From the NCBI GenBank assembly GCA_028571685.1, contig CM053140.1:61448201-61512200 (forward strand): a DNA stretch of 64,000 nt. The letters are read 5' to 3'. The notes under the pieces were generated by a model. It had not been told where the DNA came from. It saw only the letters and a list, made by a program, of their open reading frames with translations, and searched no databases. Source of the DNA: Heterohyrax brucei (Eukaryota > Chordata > Mammalia > Hyracoidea > Procaviidae). This document shows positions 1-10,740 of this stretch, in pieces. Position 1 is the first letter of the stretch. The number at the start of each line of letters is the position of its first letter. Both the position numbers and the translations under genes were made by a program.

Positions 1-120
1 AAAATCAAAAGTATCATAACAGGATACTATGAAAGACTGTACTCTGACAGATTTGAAAACCCAGAGAAAATGGACAAATTCTTAGATTCATATCACCTAC
101 CAAAGTTATCACAAGGGGAT

Positions 121-335
121 GCAGAACAACTTAACAAACCCATCACAAAGCAGGAGATCGAAAAAGTCTTCAAAAAACGACCAATCAAAAAAAGCCCTGG
201 CCCAGAATTCTACCAAGCTGTTGGCAGAAGAAGCAGAACAACTTAATAAACCCATCACAAAGCAAGAGATTGAAAAAGTCATCAAAAAACGACCAACCAA
301 AAATCCTTGGCCCAGAATTCTACCCCCACAGAATT
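121..335 (+). repeat. 112-bp tandem duplication inside L1 fragment A
   Basis: The block starting gcagaacaacttaa at 121 recurs at 233, offset 112 bases. Both units contain cccatcacaaagca, aaaaaacgaccaa and ggcccagaattctacc. The units differ at several positions, so the duplication is old. In intact L1 ORF2 this linker occurs once. Confidence 0.85.
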
Positions 336-507
336 CCAATAAGCTTTTAGAGAAGAGTTAACTCCAATACTACTGAGACTATTTCACAGCATAGAAAGGG
401 ATAGAATACTCCCCAGTTCATTCTATGAAGCTACTATAACCCTGATACCAAAGCCAGGGAAAGATTCCATAAAAAAAAAAAAAAAAAAGGAGAATTACAG
501 ACCAATA

Positions 508-1809
508 TCACTCATGAAACTTGATGCAAAAATCTTCAACAAAATCCTTGCCAACAGAATTCAACAATGTATCAAAAACATAATTCACCACAACCAAGTT
601 GGATTCATACCAGGGATTCAAGGCTGGTTTAACATCAGAAAAACAATTAGTGTGATCAACCACATAAGTAACACAAACGATAATAATCACCTGATTTTGT
701 CAATTGATGCAGAAAAGGCATTCAACCAAGTCCAACAGCCATTCATGATAACTCTAAGCAAAATACGAACAGAAGGCAAATTCCTCAACACAGTAAGGGC
801 CATCTAAACAAAGCCAACCACCCACATCATCCTGAATGGAAAGAGACTGAAACAATCCCCCCTGAGAATGGGAACTAGACAAAGATGCCCACTCTTACTT
901 CTCCTATTCAACATTGTACTAGAAGTTCTAGTCAGAACAGCTAGACAAGACAAAGAAATAAAGGGCATCTGCATCGGCGAAGACGTAAAATCTCCCTATT
1001 TGCAGATGATATGATTGTATACACAGAGAATCCTAAAGAATCCACAAGTAAAGTACTCAAACTAACAGAAGAGTTCAGCAAAGTATCAGGATACAAGCAT
1101 AAGTAAATCAGTAGGATTCCTTTATACCAATAAAGAGATCATTAAAAAAGAAATCAGCAAATCCATACCATTTACTATAACCCCCAAGAAGACAAAATAC
1201 CTAATAAATTTAAATAGAGAAATAAGAGATCTATACAAAGAGAACTACAAGAACTTACTGTAAGAAACTAAGACAGACTTACATAAATGGAGAAACTTAT
1301 CCTGCTCATGGATAGCAACACTTAACATGGTGAAGATATCTACTGTACCCAAAGGAATCTACATATACAATGCTACCCCAATAAAAATTCCACTGACATT
1401 TTTAAATGAGATAGAGAAACAAATCACCAACTTTGTTTAGAAAGGGAAGAAACCCCAGACAGCCAAAGCACTAATGAACAAGAACACCACACTGAGAGGC
1501 CTCTTACTACCTGACTGCAGAAGCTATTACACTGCCACAGTAGAAAAAACAGCCTGGTGCTGGTACAAAAAGAGACATATAGACCAATGGAACAGACCTG
1601 AGACCCCAGAGATGTCATCCCCCTCCTATGAACAGTTTATACTCGACAAAGGCCCTGAGATTGTAAACTGGGGTAAAAACAGTCTCTTAACAAACAGTGC
1701 TGGGAAGGTTGGATATCCATTTGCAAAAAAACTGAAAGAAGACTCCAATCTCACACCTTACACGACAACCAACTCAAACTGGATCAAAGATATTAAGCAT
1801 CAAACCTAA
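508..1809 (+). pseudogene. L1 ORF2 reverse-transcriptase remnant (fragment A)
   Basis: Broken pieces read [20 protein letters not shown] and, later, the C-terminal stretch TLRGLLLPDCRSYYTATVEK, both typical of L1 ORF2p. The catalytic FADD survives at 999-1010, but the frame is broken before and after it: a stop at about 805-807, frame changes near 980 and 1100, and in-frame stops such as the one at about 1438. No product is expected. Confidence 0.85.
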
Positions 1810-2457
1810 AACAATAAAGATCATGCAAGAAAAAATAGGATAAACAATGGAAGTTTTAATACACAATGCAGACAAACTTCAAAATCTAACAAACAAGGTA
1901 CAATCAACAGAAGACAAAACAAAGGGGGACTACTAAGAATCAAATACTTTTGCTTATCCAAAGACTTTTTCAAAAGAATTAAAAAGACCACCTAAAGAAT
2001 GGAAAAAAAATTATCTGGCAACTATATGTCAAACGACATTTGAGCTCCATAATCTATGAGATACTGCAAAATACCAACAAGGAAAAGGTAAATAACCCAA
2101 TTACACATTGGACAAAGGAAATGGACAGACACTTCAACAAAGAGGATATCCAGGCAGCCAAATGACACATGAGGAACTGCTCACAATCATTAGCTGTTAA
2201 AGAAATCCAAATCAAAAGTATGATGAGATACCATCTCACACCAACAAGGCTGCCCACGATCCAAAAAACACAAAACAAATGCCAGAGAAATGTGGATAAA
2301 CTGGAATTCTTCTACACTGCTGGTGGGACTACAAAACGGTACAAAAGGAGACGTGTGCTGTTAGCAGGCAAGGAGGGCAGAAGGAGCTGCAGATAGGCAG
2401 GTACGCAAATTTAACTTGGACTGTACACTTTCACTCAGTCACAGCAAAAAAAAAAAG

Positions 2458-3153
2458 ACAAGAGTGAATCAGTCAATCACGAAAAGACACTGTTGTATCA
2501 GCTCACTTTCATAAGACAACAAGAAATGGTATACATACATAAACAAGTGCTCACTGATGGTTACCAGCAACCAAGGGGGAGAGAAATCACTCTCTAGATA
2601 GTGGACATTTGTTATTTTTGTTGATGGGAAAGGAAGCACTAAATGTGGGTGAAATATGCACAGTCTGACCAAGGTAAATAATCCCAGTAAGAAATACACA
2701 AGAGAAAAGAACATTTTTGGTAAAGACATGCAATTCTGCGACACTGTCAACAATAAAAAAAGGGGTTACACCACATTAGTGAGTAGTGTCCAGGGTCTTA
2801 AAAGCTATCAAGCTTCCATCCGAGGGTACAGCAAATGGTCCCAACTTAGCACAAATGGATGATAATCAAGGACCAAAACGACAGGGGGGAAAGAGAACCC
2901 AGAAGACACAGAGACCCACATGAGTGGGTAAATACTTCGAATTATGACCGGAAGAACCGGATGGTGCCCGGCCACCACCAGTGATAGTCGTGATGGAGCT
3001 CACAAAGTTGAGCATCACTGGCAACCCAATAAAAAGGGGTGCACTCTGAGCGCTCCACTAAAAGACTGCAACTGATGGTCCAAGGGCCTCGGAGTTCCCC
3101 TGGGAGCACGGCCCCTGGCCCTGATGATGCCCCTGTCCACAAATCATAATGGA
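2458..3153 (+). mobile_element. L1 fragment B, left half of an L1 3' end
   Basis: It begins in the last codons of ORF2 (remnant of the SQSQKGKY stretch), then runs through the lineage 3'UTR: 'gtccagggtcttaaaagct' near 2787, the ccggatggtgcccggccacc segment near 2957, and ccactaaaagac near 3054. It breaks at 3153 in the aaatcataatgga segment and resumes after the inserted L1 at 10344. Confidence 0.85.
3141..3153 (+). repeat. Target-site duplication, left copy, of L1 copy C
   Basis: aaatcataatgga, repeated exactly at 10344-10356 after the poly-A. In uninterrupted relatives (for example the minus-strand L1 at 20.0-20.5 kb) the same 3'UTR sequence is continuous. Confidence 0.9.
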
Positions 3154-4152
3154 GGTCGGGGTGGAGTCAAGATGGCAGACTAAGCACACGTCTCTTTCTA
3201 TCCCTCTGGAAACCAAGACCTGAATTGACAATCAAACAGAGCCTTCTGAGCACCTAATCAGCCTCAGGACACAGCACAGAGCTGTTAGTTGGGACTTTAT
3301 ATCATTCAGCGAAAAATCTCCTCTCTTTCGCTGACTCCCACTGCTGGCTAGCCCCGGCTCTCACGGACGGAAGGTAAACACACCGTTTTGACTTTTTTTC
3401 CCTCGGTCTCGGCTGGCGGGCGGAGCTGGGCCTTGCCTGGCGGCTGGACTCAGACGCGCTGCTGGGGCGATAGGCCGGCGAAATTCCCATATTCTGAGAG
3501 CCAGGCTCGGGACTCTGTTAATCTAGACACTTTGAGCCTTTCGTTTTGTAGCTGCCTCAGTGGGGTTTGTGCGGAACTCCATGGTCAGGGTGCGGGACGC
3601 CATGTTGGTACCGAGATTTTAGCGGGACCTCGTTCTTAGCCTGGGAGCCAGCGCCTGCAAACGGGACAGCGCTTCTCTGTCAGAAAAGTAGTGATTTTGC
3701 ATAGTGCTGCCTACATTGGGGGCCCTGCAACAGAAGCAGAGGAATCGCTGCCTCTGGGCATCTTTAGCCCCCCTGTCCCCTGCCTGTGTGGAGGACGCCA
3801 TCTTGGGTACGGTGGCCACAGCTGGACCTAATTCTTAGCTTGGGAGCCAGACCCTGCCCACAAGAGAGCGCTTTTCTATCACAAAAGCAGTACTCGACGC
3901 AGTGTTGGATAAGGCTAGGCCCTGTCAGCAGAGGCCACCAGGGCACTAGCAGTGCTGTATTCTGAACTAGTTTGTTATCATCTGGGGTTGGATACAGTGG
4001 CGCTTACTTTGTCAGATGGGAAGAGGGACCTCTACACCTGAAAACCTGACTTGTGAACTGGTCAGATACCTTTTGCTTTACATTTGAAGACAGCCTAGAG
4101 AAACATATGCAATCCATCCTCACAGTACCTCTTCCAGCCTCTATATACTCAC
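3154..4152 (+). promoter_or_regulatory. L1 copy C 5'UTR / internal promoter
   Basis: About 1 kb upstream of ORF1, GC- and CpG-rich at 3350-3650. It starts with a YY1-type CAAGATGGC (3168-3176). Two related segments offset by about 199 bases (from about 3598 and 3795) share gacgccat(g/c)ttg, ttcttagc(c/t)tgggagcca and a gcgctt(c/t)tct block. This looks like a pair of diverged promoter monomers. Confidence 0.75.
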
Positions 4153-5110
4153 ATGGGACCCAAAAAGCAACAGACAATTGTGGCATACAAGCAATCACTC
4201 ATGGCTTCAGAAGGCTCCCAAACAAAGCAACCAAGGAGTTTGCCAGATGAAGAAACTTTTATGAAAGCATCAGTAAGTGAATACAAATTGATTATATACA
4301 GGGCCCTTCTAGACCTTATACAAAATGCAGCAGAACAAAATGAAAAATTAAGCAAGCTGTTCAATCTGATGGAACACCAGTACTCTGAAATCCAACAGAT
4401 CAAGAAGAAAATCAAAGACATAGAAGCTTCCATGCAAACCCAAGAAAACAGAATGGAACAAATGGAAAAAAGAATTTCTGACTTGGAAGACAGAGCTACT
4501 GATGCCAGTGTCTATGAGCAGAAATCAGAAAAAAGAAACAAGAAAAATGAAGAAACATTAAGAAGTATGTGGGACTCTATTAAGAGGAACAACCTTCGAT
4601 TAACTGGAGTCCCTGAACAGGGTGAGACATCTGAGAACACAGAGTATTGTTGCTGAGCTGCTGAAAGAAAACTTCCCAGAAATCATGAAGGAAGAGAATA
4701 CAGACATCTCAGATGCATATCATAAGCCACCCAATATAGATCTCAAAAGAAAGACTCCAAGACATATTATAATCAAGCTTAACAAAATGAAACATAAGCA
4801 GCAACTCTTAAAGGCAGCAAGACTCAAGGCAAAGCTAACATTCAGAGGGAAACCCTGTAGGCTCTCGTCAGATTTCTCAGCAGAAACCATGCTGGCACAG
4901 AGACAGTGGCACGACACGTTCAAAGTCTTGAAGGAGAAGAACTTCCAACCAAGAATTATATATCCTGCAAAACTGTCTTTCAAACATGAAAATGAAATTA
5001 AGACATTTCCAGATAAACAGAAACTCGGAGACTTTGTAAAAACCAAACCCAAACTACAAGAAATACTGAAAGAAGTTCTTGGCTCTGGCTTAGAAGAACA
5101 AAACCACTAA
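4153..5110 (+). pseudogene. L1 ORF1 (ORF1p-like RNA chaperone), one frameshift
   Basis: ORF1p forms trimers that coat L1 RNA in the cytoplasm. The frame from ATG 4153 gives MGPKKQQTIVAYKQ, then a coiled coil (about residues 55-125, with QIKKKIKDIEA and QENRMEQMEKRISDLE), then the RRM start (RNNLRLTGVPEQGE). A frame change near 4640, consistent with loss of two bases, cuts the RRM. The remaining 150 or so codons continue in the next frame through the C-terminal domain (KTPRHIIIKLNKMKHKQQLL, then NFQPRIIYPAKLSFKH) to the stop at 5108-5110. Combined length is about 319 codons, close to human ORF1p (338). The intact protein would not be made. Confidence 0.88.
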
Positions 5111-5524
5111 CTTTATATTTTAGAACGACACACTACTCAATACTCATTTAGGGAAGGCTCCAAAGTAAATCACAGCTTTGATTTGGAAAGAAGCAATCCA
5201 GTGATCATCATGAAAACTATGGTGTCATCATAGTACAAGAGGGATGTACTACAGTCGTTATAGTCCTTCCAGATGGAGAGGAAGATGACCAGACTGGTAG
5301 TAATTAAAATTGGGTTTATAAATAGTTTCTTAAGGGGGTTGATAGGGGCAGCTGTAAAGCACAACAAAGATGTATCATACCATTTCAAGAAATCTAACAC
5401 ACGAGTCTCAACAACTATAAAACCAGCTCTGAAAAAGGTGAAAAATCAACTCACAAAAGAGTGTCTCAGAACAGACTAATAAGAACAACAGAGAAAACAT
5501 CAACATAAACATAAACATATCACA
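5111..5524 (+). other. Long ORF1-ORF2 spacer of L1 copy C
   Basis: 414 bases separate the ORF1 stop from the ORF2 ATG, against about 60 in human L1. No homology to L1 proteins is visible in it, and no flanking duplication marks it as a later insertion. It ends in an A-rich stretch (aaacatcaacataaacat) right before ORF2. Confidence 0.7.
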
Positions 5525-8500
5525 ATGGCAGCAGTGAACACATACCTATCAACAATTACATTGAATGTAAATGGACTGAATGCTCCAGTAAAGAGACACC
5601 GAGTGTCATCTTGGATCAAAAGACACGACCCATCCATATGTTGTCTACAAGAAACTCACTTGAGACCTAAAGACAGGAACAAACTGAAAATTAAAGGATG
5701 GAAGAATATATATCAAGCTAACAATGAACAAAGAAGAGCAGGGCTGGCAATTCTAATCTCAGACAAAATCAACTTTAATGTCAAATCCACCATCGTGGAC
5801 AAAGATGGACACTATTTACTGCTGAAAGGTTCAGTACACAAGCAAGACTTAACTATATTAAACATTTATGCACCTAATGTCAGAGCACCTAAATATGTCG
5901 AAGAAACACTGATTATGCTCAAAAGAGAGTTAGATGACTCCACAATAATAGTGGGACACTTTAACACTCCACTCTCATTACTAGATAGATCATCTAGAAA
6001 AAAGCTCAGTAAAGATACAGAAGACCTCACTGCCACAATTAACCAACTAAACCTCATTGATATATACAGAACTTTCCACCCATCAGCAGACAACTACACC
6101 TTCTTCTCCAGTGCACATGGAACATTCTCCAGAATTGACCACGTGATAGGCCATAATGTAATGCTCAACAAAATCCATACCACTGAATTATTGCAAAGCA
6201 TCTTCTCAGATCATAAAGCCATCAAAGTTGAAATCAATAGCAGAAAAAACAGAGATAGAAAGTGGAACTCTTGGAAACTGAACAACATCTTGCTCAAAAA
6301 AAATGGGTTATAGAAGAAATCAGGGATCAATTAAAGAAATTCATGGATTCCAATGAGAACGAAAACACTTCCTACCAGAACCTATGGGATACAGCCAAAG
6401 CAGTGCTCAGAAGTCTGTTTATCTCCATAAATGCACACATCTGGAAGGAAGAAAGAAACCAAATCAAGTAACTAACTCTACAGCTTGAACAAGTAGAAAG
6501 AGAACAACAGAGGAACCCCTCGGGCACCGGAAGTAAGGAGATCATAGAGATTAGAGCAGAGCTAAATGAATTAGAGAATAGAAAAACAATTAAAAAAATT
6601 GAAAAGACCAAAATCTGGTTTTTTGAAAAGATCAACAAAATTGATAAACCACTGGCTAAACTTACTAAAGAAAAGCAGGAAAGGAAACAAATAACCCAAA
6701 TTAGAAATGAGAAGGGAGTTGTCACCACAGATGCAACAGAAATCAAAAACATCATAACAGAATACTATGAAAGACTGCACTCTAACAGAAAACCTAGGGG
6801 AAATGGACCAATTCCTTGACTCATACCACCTACCCAAATTATCACAACGTGAAGCAGAACAACTTAATAAACCCATCACAAAGGAAGAGATTGAAAAGGT
6901 CATCAAAACACTGCCAACCCAAAAAAGTCCGGACCCAGATGGCTTCACGGTAGAATTCTACCAAACATTAGAGAAGAGTTATCCCCAATACTATTGAAAC
7001 TATTTCACAGTATAGAAAGGGATGGAGTACTCCCAAACTCATTCTATGAGCCAGCATAACCCTGATACCTAAGCCCGGGAAAGATCCAACAAAGACAGAG
7101 AACTACAGACCGATATCACTAATGAACTTAGATGCAAAAATCTTCAACAAAATTCTTGCCAACAGAATACAACAACATATCAAGAAAATAATCCATCATG
7201 ACCAAGTGGGATTCATACCAGGGATGCAGGGCTGGTTCAACATCAGGAAAACAATTAATGTGATTAACCACATAAATAACACAAAAGACAACGACCACCT
7301 GATTTTGTCCATTGATGCCGAAAAGGCATTTGACAAAGTCCAACACCCATTCATGTTAAAAACTCTTAGCAAAATGGGCATAGACGGCAAATTCCTCAAC
7401 ACAATAAGGGCTATTTATACAAAGCCAATTGCCCACATCATCCTGAATGGAGAGAGACTGAAGGACTTTCCCCTGAGATCAGGAACTAGACAAGGATGCC
7501 CACTGTCACCTCTCCTATTCAACATTGTGCTAGAAGTTCTAGCCAGAGCAATTAGACAAGACGAACAAATAAAGGGCATCTGCATCAGCAAAGAGGAAGT
7601 TAAAATCTCCCTGTTCGCAGATGATATGATTGTATATGTAGAGAACCCCAAGGAATCTATAAGTAAGTTACTCAAACTGATAGAAGAGTTCAGCAAAGTT
7701 TCAGTATACAAGATAAACATAAGTAAATCAGTAGGATTCCTTTATACCAACAACAAGACTGTTAAGGAGGAAATTATCAAATCTATACCATTTGTGACAG
7801 CCCCTAAGAAGATAAAGTACCTAGGAATTAATCTAACCAGAGAAACAACAGACCTTTACAAAGAGAACTACAAGCCCTTACTACAAGAAACTAAGAGAGA
7901 CTTAGATGAATGGAAAAACCTACCCTGCTCATGGATAGGAAGACTTAACATTGTGAAAATGTCTATTTTACCCAAAGCAATTTATTTATATAATGCAATC
8001 CCAATACAAGTTCCAGCATCATTTTTTAATGAGATGGAGAAACAAATCACCAATTTTGTTTGGAAAAGGAAGAAGCCCCGGATAAGTAAGGTACTACTAA
8101 AGAAGAAGAACACACTGGGAGGCCTCTCATTACCCGACCTTAGAACGTACTACACTGCCACAGTGGTCAAAATAGCCTGGTACTGGTACAAGAACAGACA
8201 GACTGATCAATGGAACAGAATTGAGACCCCAGAGATGACACCATCTGCCTATGAACAGTTGATCTTCGACAAAGGCCCTAAGACATTAAACTGGGGTAAA
8301 AACAGCATCTTCAACAAATGGTGCTGGCAAAATTGGTTATCCATCTGCAATAAACTGAATCAATATCCATATCTTACACCTTATACAAAAACCAACTCCA
8401 ACTGGATAAAAGACCTAAATATCAAACTTAAAACGATAAAGCTCATCCAAGAAAAGGCAGGAACAACAATGGAAGTTTTAATACACAATGAGGACAGACT

Positions 8501-9343
8501 CCAAAATCTGTCAAAGAAACCTCAATCAACAGAAGAGAAAGTAGATAAATGGGAACTATTAAGAATCAAACACTTTTGCTCATCCAAAGACTTTATTAAT
8601 AGAATTAAAAGAACACTCACAGAGTGGGAAAAAATATTTGGCAACTCTATGTCAGATCGACGCCTGATCTCCATAATCTATAAGATACTACAAAATATCA
8701 ATAAGAAGAAGATAAACCATCCAATTAAGCGATGGGCAAAGGAGATGGACAGATATTTCACTAAAGAGGAGATCCAGGCAGCCAAAAAACACATGCGGAC
8801 ATGTTCACGATCTTCAGCTATTAAAGAAATTCAAATCAAGACAACAATGAGATACCATCTCACCCCAACAAGATTGGCCATGATCCAGAAAACACAAAAC
8901 AACAAATGCTGGAGAGGCTGTGGAGAAAGTGGAACCCTCCTACACTGTTGGTGGGGTTGCAATGTGGTCCAGCCTCTTAGGAAGGCAATCTGGCGCTTCC
9001 TTAAAATTAAGTGGATATAGATATACCATTTGACCCAGTAATTCCACTACTTGGAATATATCCTACAGATTCAAGGCCTTTCACACCAACGGACACATGC
9101 ACCAGAATGTTTATCGCGGCACAGTCCACAATAGCAAAAAGGTGGAATCAACCCAGATGCCCAACAATAGAAGAATGGATAGGTAAACTGTGGTACATAT
9201 ACTCAATGGGGCACTACGCAATGATAAAGAATAACGATGATTCCAGGAAACATCTCCTAACCTGGTTTCAACTGGAAGACATTATGTTGAGTGAGAGTAG
9301 TCAGCAACAAAAGGACAAATACTGTATGAGACCTCTACGATAA
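5525..9343 (+). pseudogene. L1 ORF2 (endonuclease/reverse transcriptase), multiply broken
   Basis: Total span corresponds to about 1,273 codons (human ORF2p has 1,275). The endonuclease aligns to human numbering: N14, E43 (LQETHL), Y115 (NIYAPN), N147, D205 (RIDHV) and H230 (SDH) are kept, but D145 is His (GHFNTP; codon 5957-5959). Lesions: one-base loss near 6295, in-frame TAA at 6469-6471, five-base loss near 6786, one-base losses near 6967 and 7049, and a frame change near 9012. Between 7122 and 9020 there is a 632-codon open stretch with an intact reverse-transcriptase core (FADD at 7614-7625) and the Cys-rich [14 protein letters not shown] region. The last 110 codons are in another frame. 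Confidence 0.92.
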
Positions 9344-10343
9344 GATCTCAAAAACAGACTTGTGTATAGAAGAAAAGACTCTTTGACAGCTGCAAGGGAG
9401 GGGAGAGAGGGAGGGAGGGCAAGGGGGGGAGGGCTTAGTTTAGGTAGTTACTAGAAATCTAGTTCGGAGAAAGCGGGGACAGCACACATTAGGAACAAGA
9501 ACAACATTAAGTGGACTTCAGCATAACTTGAGTACTCCTTCCATATTGAGTCAATACTGCAAGGATAGAGTAGCTGGGGCGGGGGACGGGGGACCATGCT
9601 CTTAGGCGAATTCCAGGCCAATTGGCACAACTAGTGTTTTGCTAAGAGAGCTTTCTGCACCCCACATTGGTGAATGGTGTCTGGGGTCTTAAAAGCTGCC
9701 AAGCTGCCATCCGAGGACACAGCAAATGGTCCCAACTCAGCAAGAACGGATGCTCACCGAGGGCCAAAATGGCATGCGGTAAGGACAACCGAGAAGACAG
9801 AGAGACCCACAAGAGTGGGTGCCTACATCGACCTGGGACCGGAAGAACCGGATGGTGCCCGGCCACCACCAGTGATAGCCATGACGGAGCTCACAGAGAG
9901 GACCCTCAATGGCAACACAAGAATAAAAAGAGGTGCATCATGAGATCTCCACTAAAAGACCTCAATTGATGGTCCAGCGGTTTTGGGGTTCCTCTGAGAG
10001 CATGGCCCCCGGCCCTGATGCTGCCCGTTCCCATAAATTATAACAAAGGTCCACTCTTTGGACAGGAATGGAATGGACTTGGCAATGCAGAGTAACCATA
10101 TGTTGGAAGCACTTTATGGTTCTATACATCTATAGGATATCATCTTGCTGACCTCTGGCTGGAGGAACGGGAGTGGACGTAGAGGAGGTGAAAGGAGACT
10201 GTTGGGAGGATGAGACATGTATGGAGCAGAGAGGAATAGTGTGCAGTCACCGGACAGGGAGAGCAGTGGAAGCTGCATATAGGGGGGCATGTAAATTTAC
10301 ATGTGAATGTACATTTTTACTCAGTTATGTTAAATAAGAAAAA
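9344..10343 (+). other. L1 copy C 3'UTR and poly-A
   Basis: About 1 kb. It contains a purine/G-rich tract (9395-9433), the lineage signature 'ctggggtcttaaaagct' at about 9680, an ATG-initiated 89-codon open frame (9674-9943) also present in part in the copy at 22.6 kb, and the conserved tail ending in cactcagtta-type sequence and AATAAGAAAAAA. Confidence 0.85.
9395..9433 (+). other. G-rich polypurine tract, possible G-quadruplex
   Basis: At least six G-runs of three or more (gggaggggagagagggaggg and following), located just after ORF2. The paralogous L1 at 22,306-22,345 keeps it. Human and other L1 3'UTRs carry a comparable G-rich polypurine tract. Confidence 0.7.
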
Positions 10344-10356
10344 AAATCATAATGGA
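10344..10356 (+). repeat. Target-site duplication, right copy, of L1 copy C
   Basis: aaatcataatgga directly after the poly-A; exact match to 3141-3153. Confidence 0.9.
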
Positions 10357-10652
10357 AGTCAACTCTTACCAGGAATGGATTGGACTTAGCAACACAGAGT
10401 GAATATATCATGTGTGCACTTTATGGTCCTAGGTATCTATAGGATGTTGTCCTGCTGACCTCTTACTGGAGGAAGGAGAGTAGGTGGAGAGGAGTGGATA
10501 GGAGACTATTTGGAGGATAAGACAGGTATGGAGCAGAGAAGAAGAGTGTGCTGGCACTAGGCAGGGAAAGCAGTGGGAGCTGGAGCTGCATATAGGTGGG
10601 CATGCATTTTATACGGGAATGTACATTTTCATTTGATCATGATAAAAAAAAA
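10344..10652 (+). mobile_element. L1 fragment B, right half
   Basis: This continues the 3'UTR interrupted at 3153: aggaatggattggactt, actttatggtcctag, a block starting ggaggataagacaggt, the tail gagctgcatataggtgggca and a poly-A ending near 10652. Confidence 0.87.
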
Positions 10653-10740
10653 TGGGGTTACACATGCATTCATGTGTGTGGGTATATATGTGGGTACATA
10701 TGTATGCTCATATAGATATATCTATATGTATGTGTGAAAA
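10650..10740 (+). repeat. (TG/TA)-rich microsatellite
   Basis: Irregular gtgtgggtatatatgtgggt and tatagatatatctatatgta stretches directly after the L1 fragment B poly-A. Confidence 0.7.

Larger units (their letters stand above)
1..2457 (+). mobile_element. L1 fragment A, decayed ORF2 with a deleted 3' end
   Basis: The sequence matches L1 ORF2 from the linker before the reverse transcriptase through to the C-terminal region near 2343. It then jumps to the last 110 bases of an L1 3'UTR (GGAGCTGCAGATAGGCAGG) and a poly-A at 2446-2456. The part between the Cys-rich region and the 3'UTR end is missing, so it is either an internally deleted copy or two fragments joined. The left end is cut by the window. 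Many stops and frameshifts mark it as old. Confidence 0.85.
3154..10343 (+). mobile_element. Near full-length L1 retrotransposon (copy C)
   Basis: A complete L1 layout of about 7.2 kb: 5'UTR with an internal promoter, ORF1, a long spacer, ORF2, a roughly 1-kb 3'UTR and a poly-A at about 10338-10346. It is flanked by 13-bp direct repeats (3141-3153 and 10344-10356, aaatcataatgga; up to 17 bp with one mismatch). It inserted into the 3'UTR of the older fragment B. The 5' end carries a YY1-type CAAGATGGC at 3168-3176, as in intact L1 5' ends, which argues that it is not 5'-truncated. ORF1 and ORF2 are both broken, so it cannot move by itself. Confidence 0.93.

Noticed and set aside
9642-9869. 75-codon minus-strand frame also seen at 22550-22777
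   Set aside because: It recurs only because both places are copies of the same L1 3'UTR; it is antisense to the element and not a gene.
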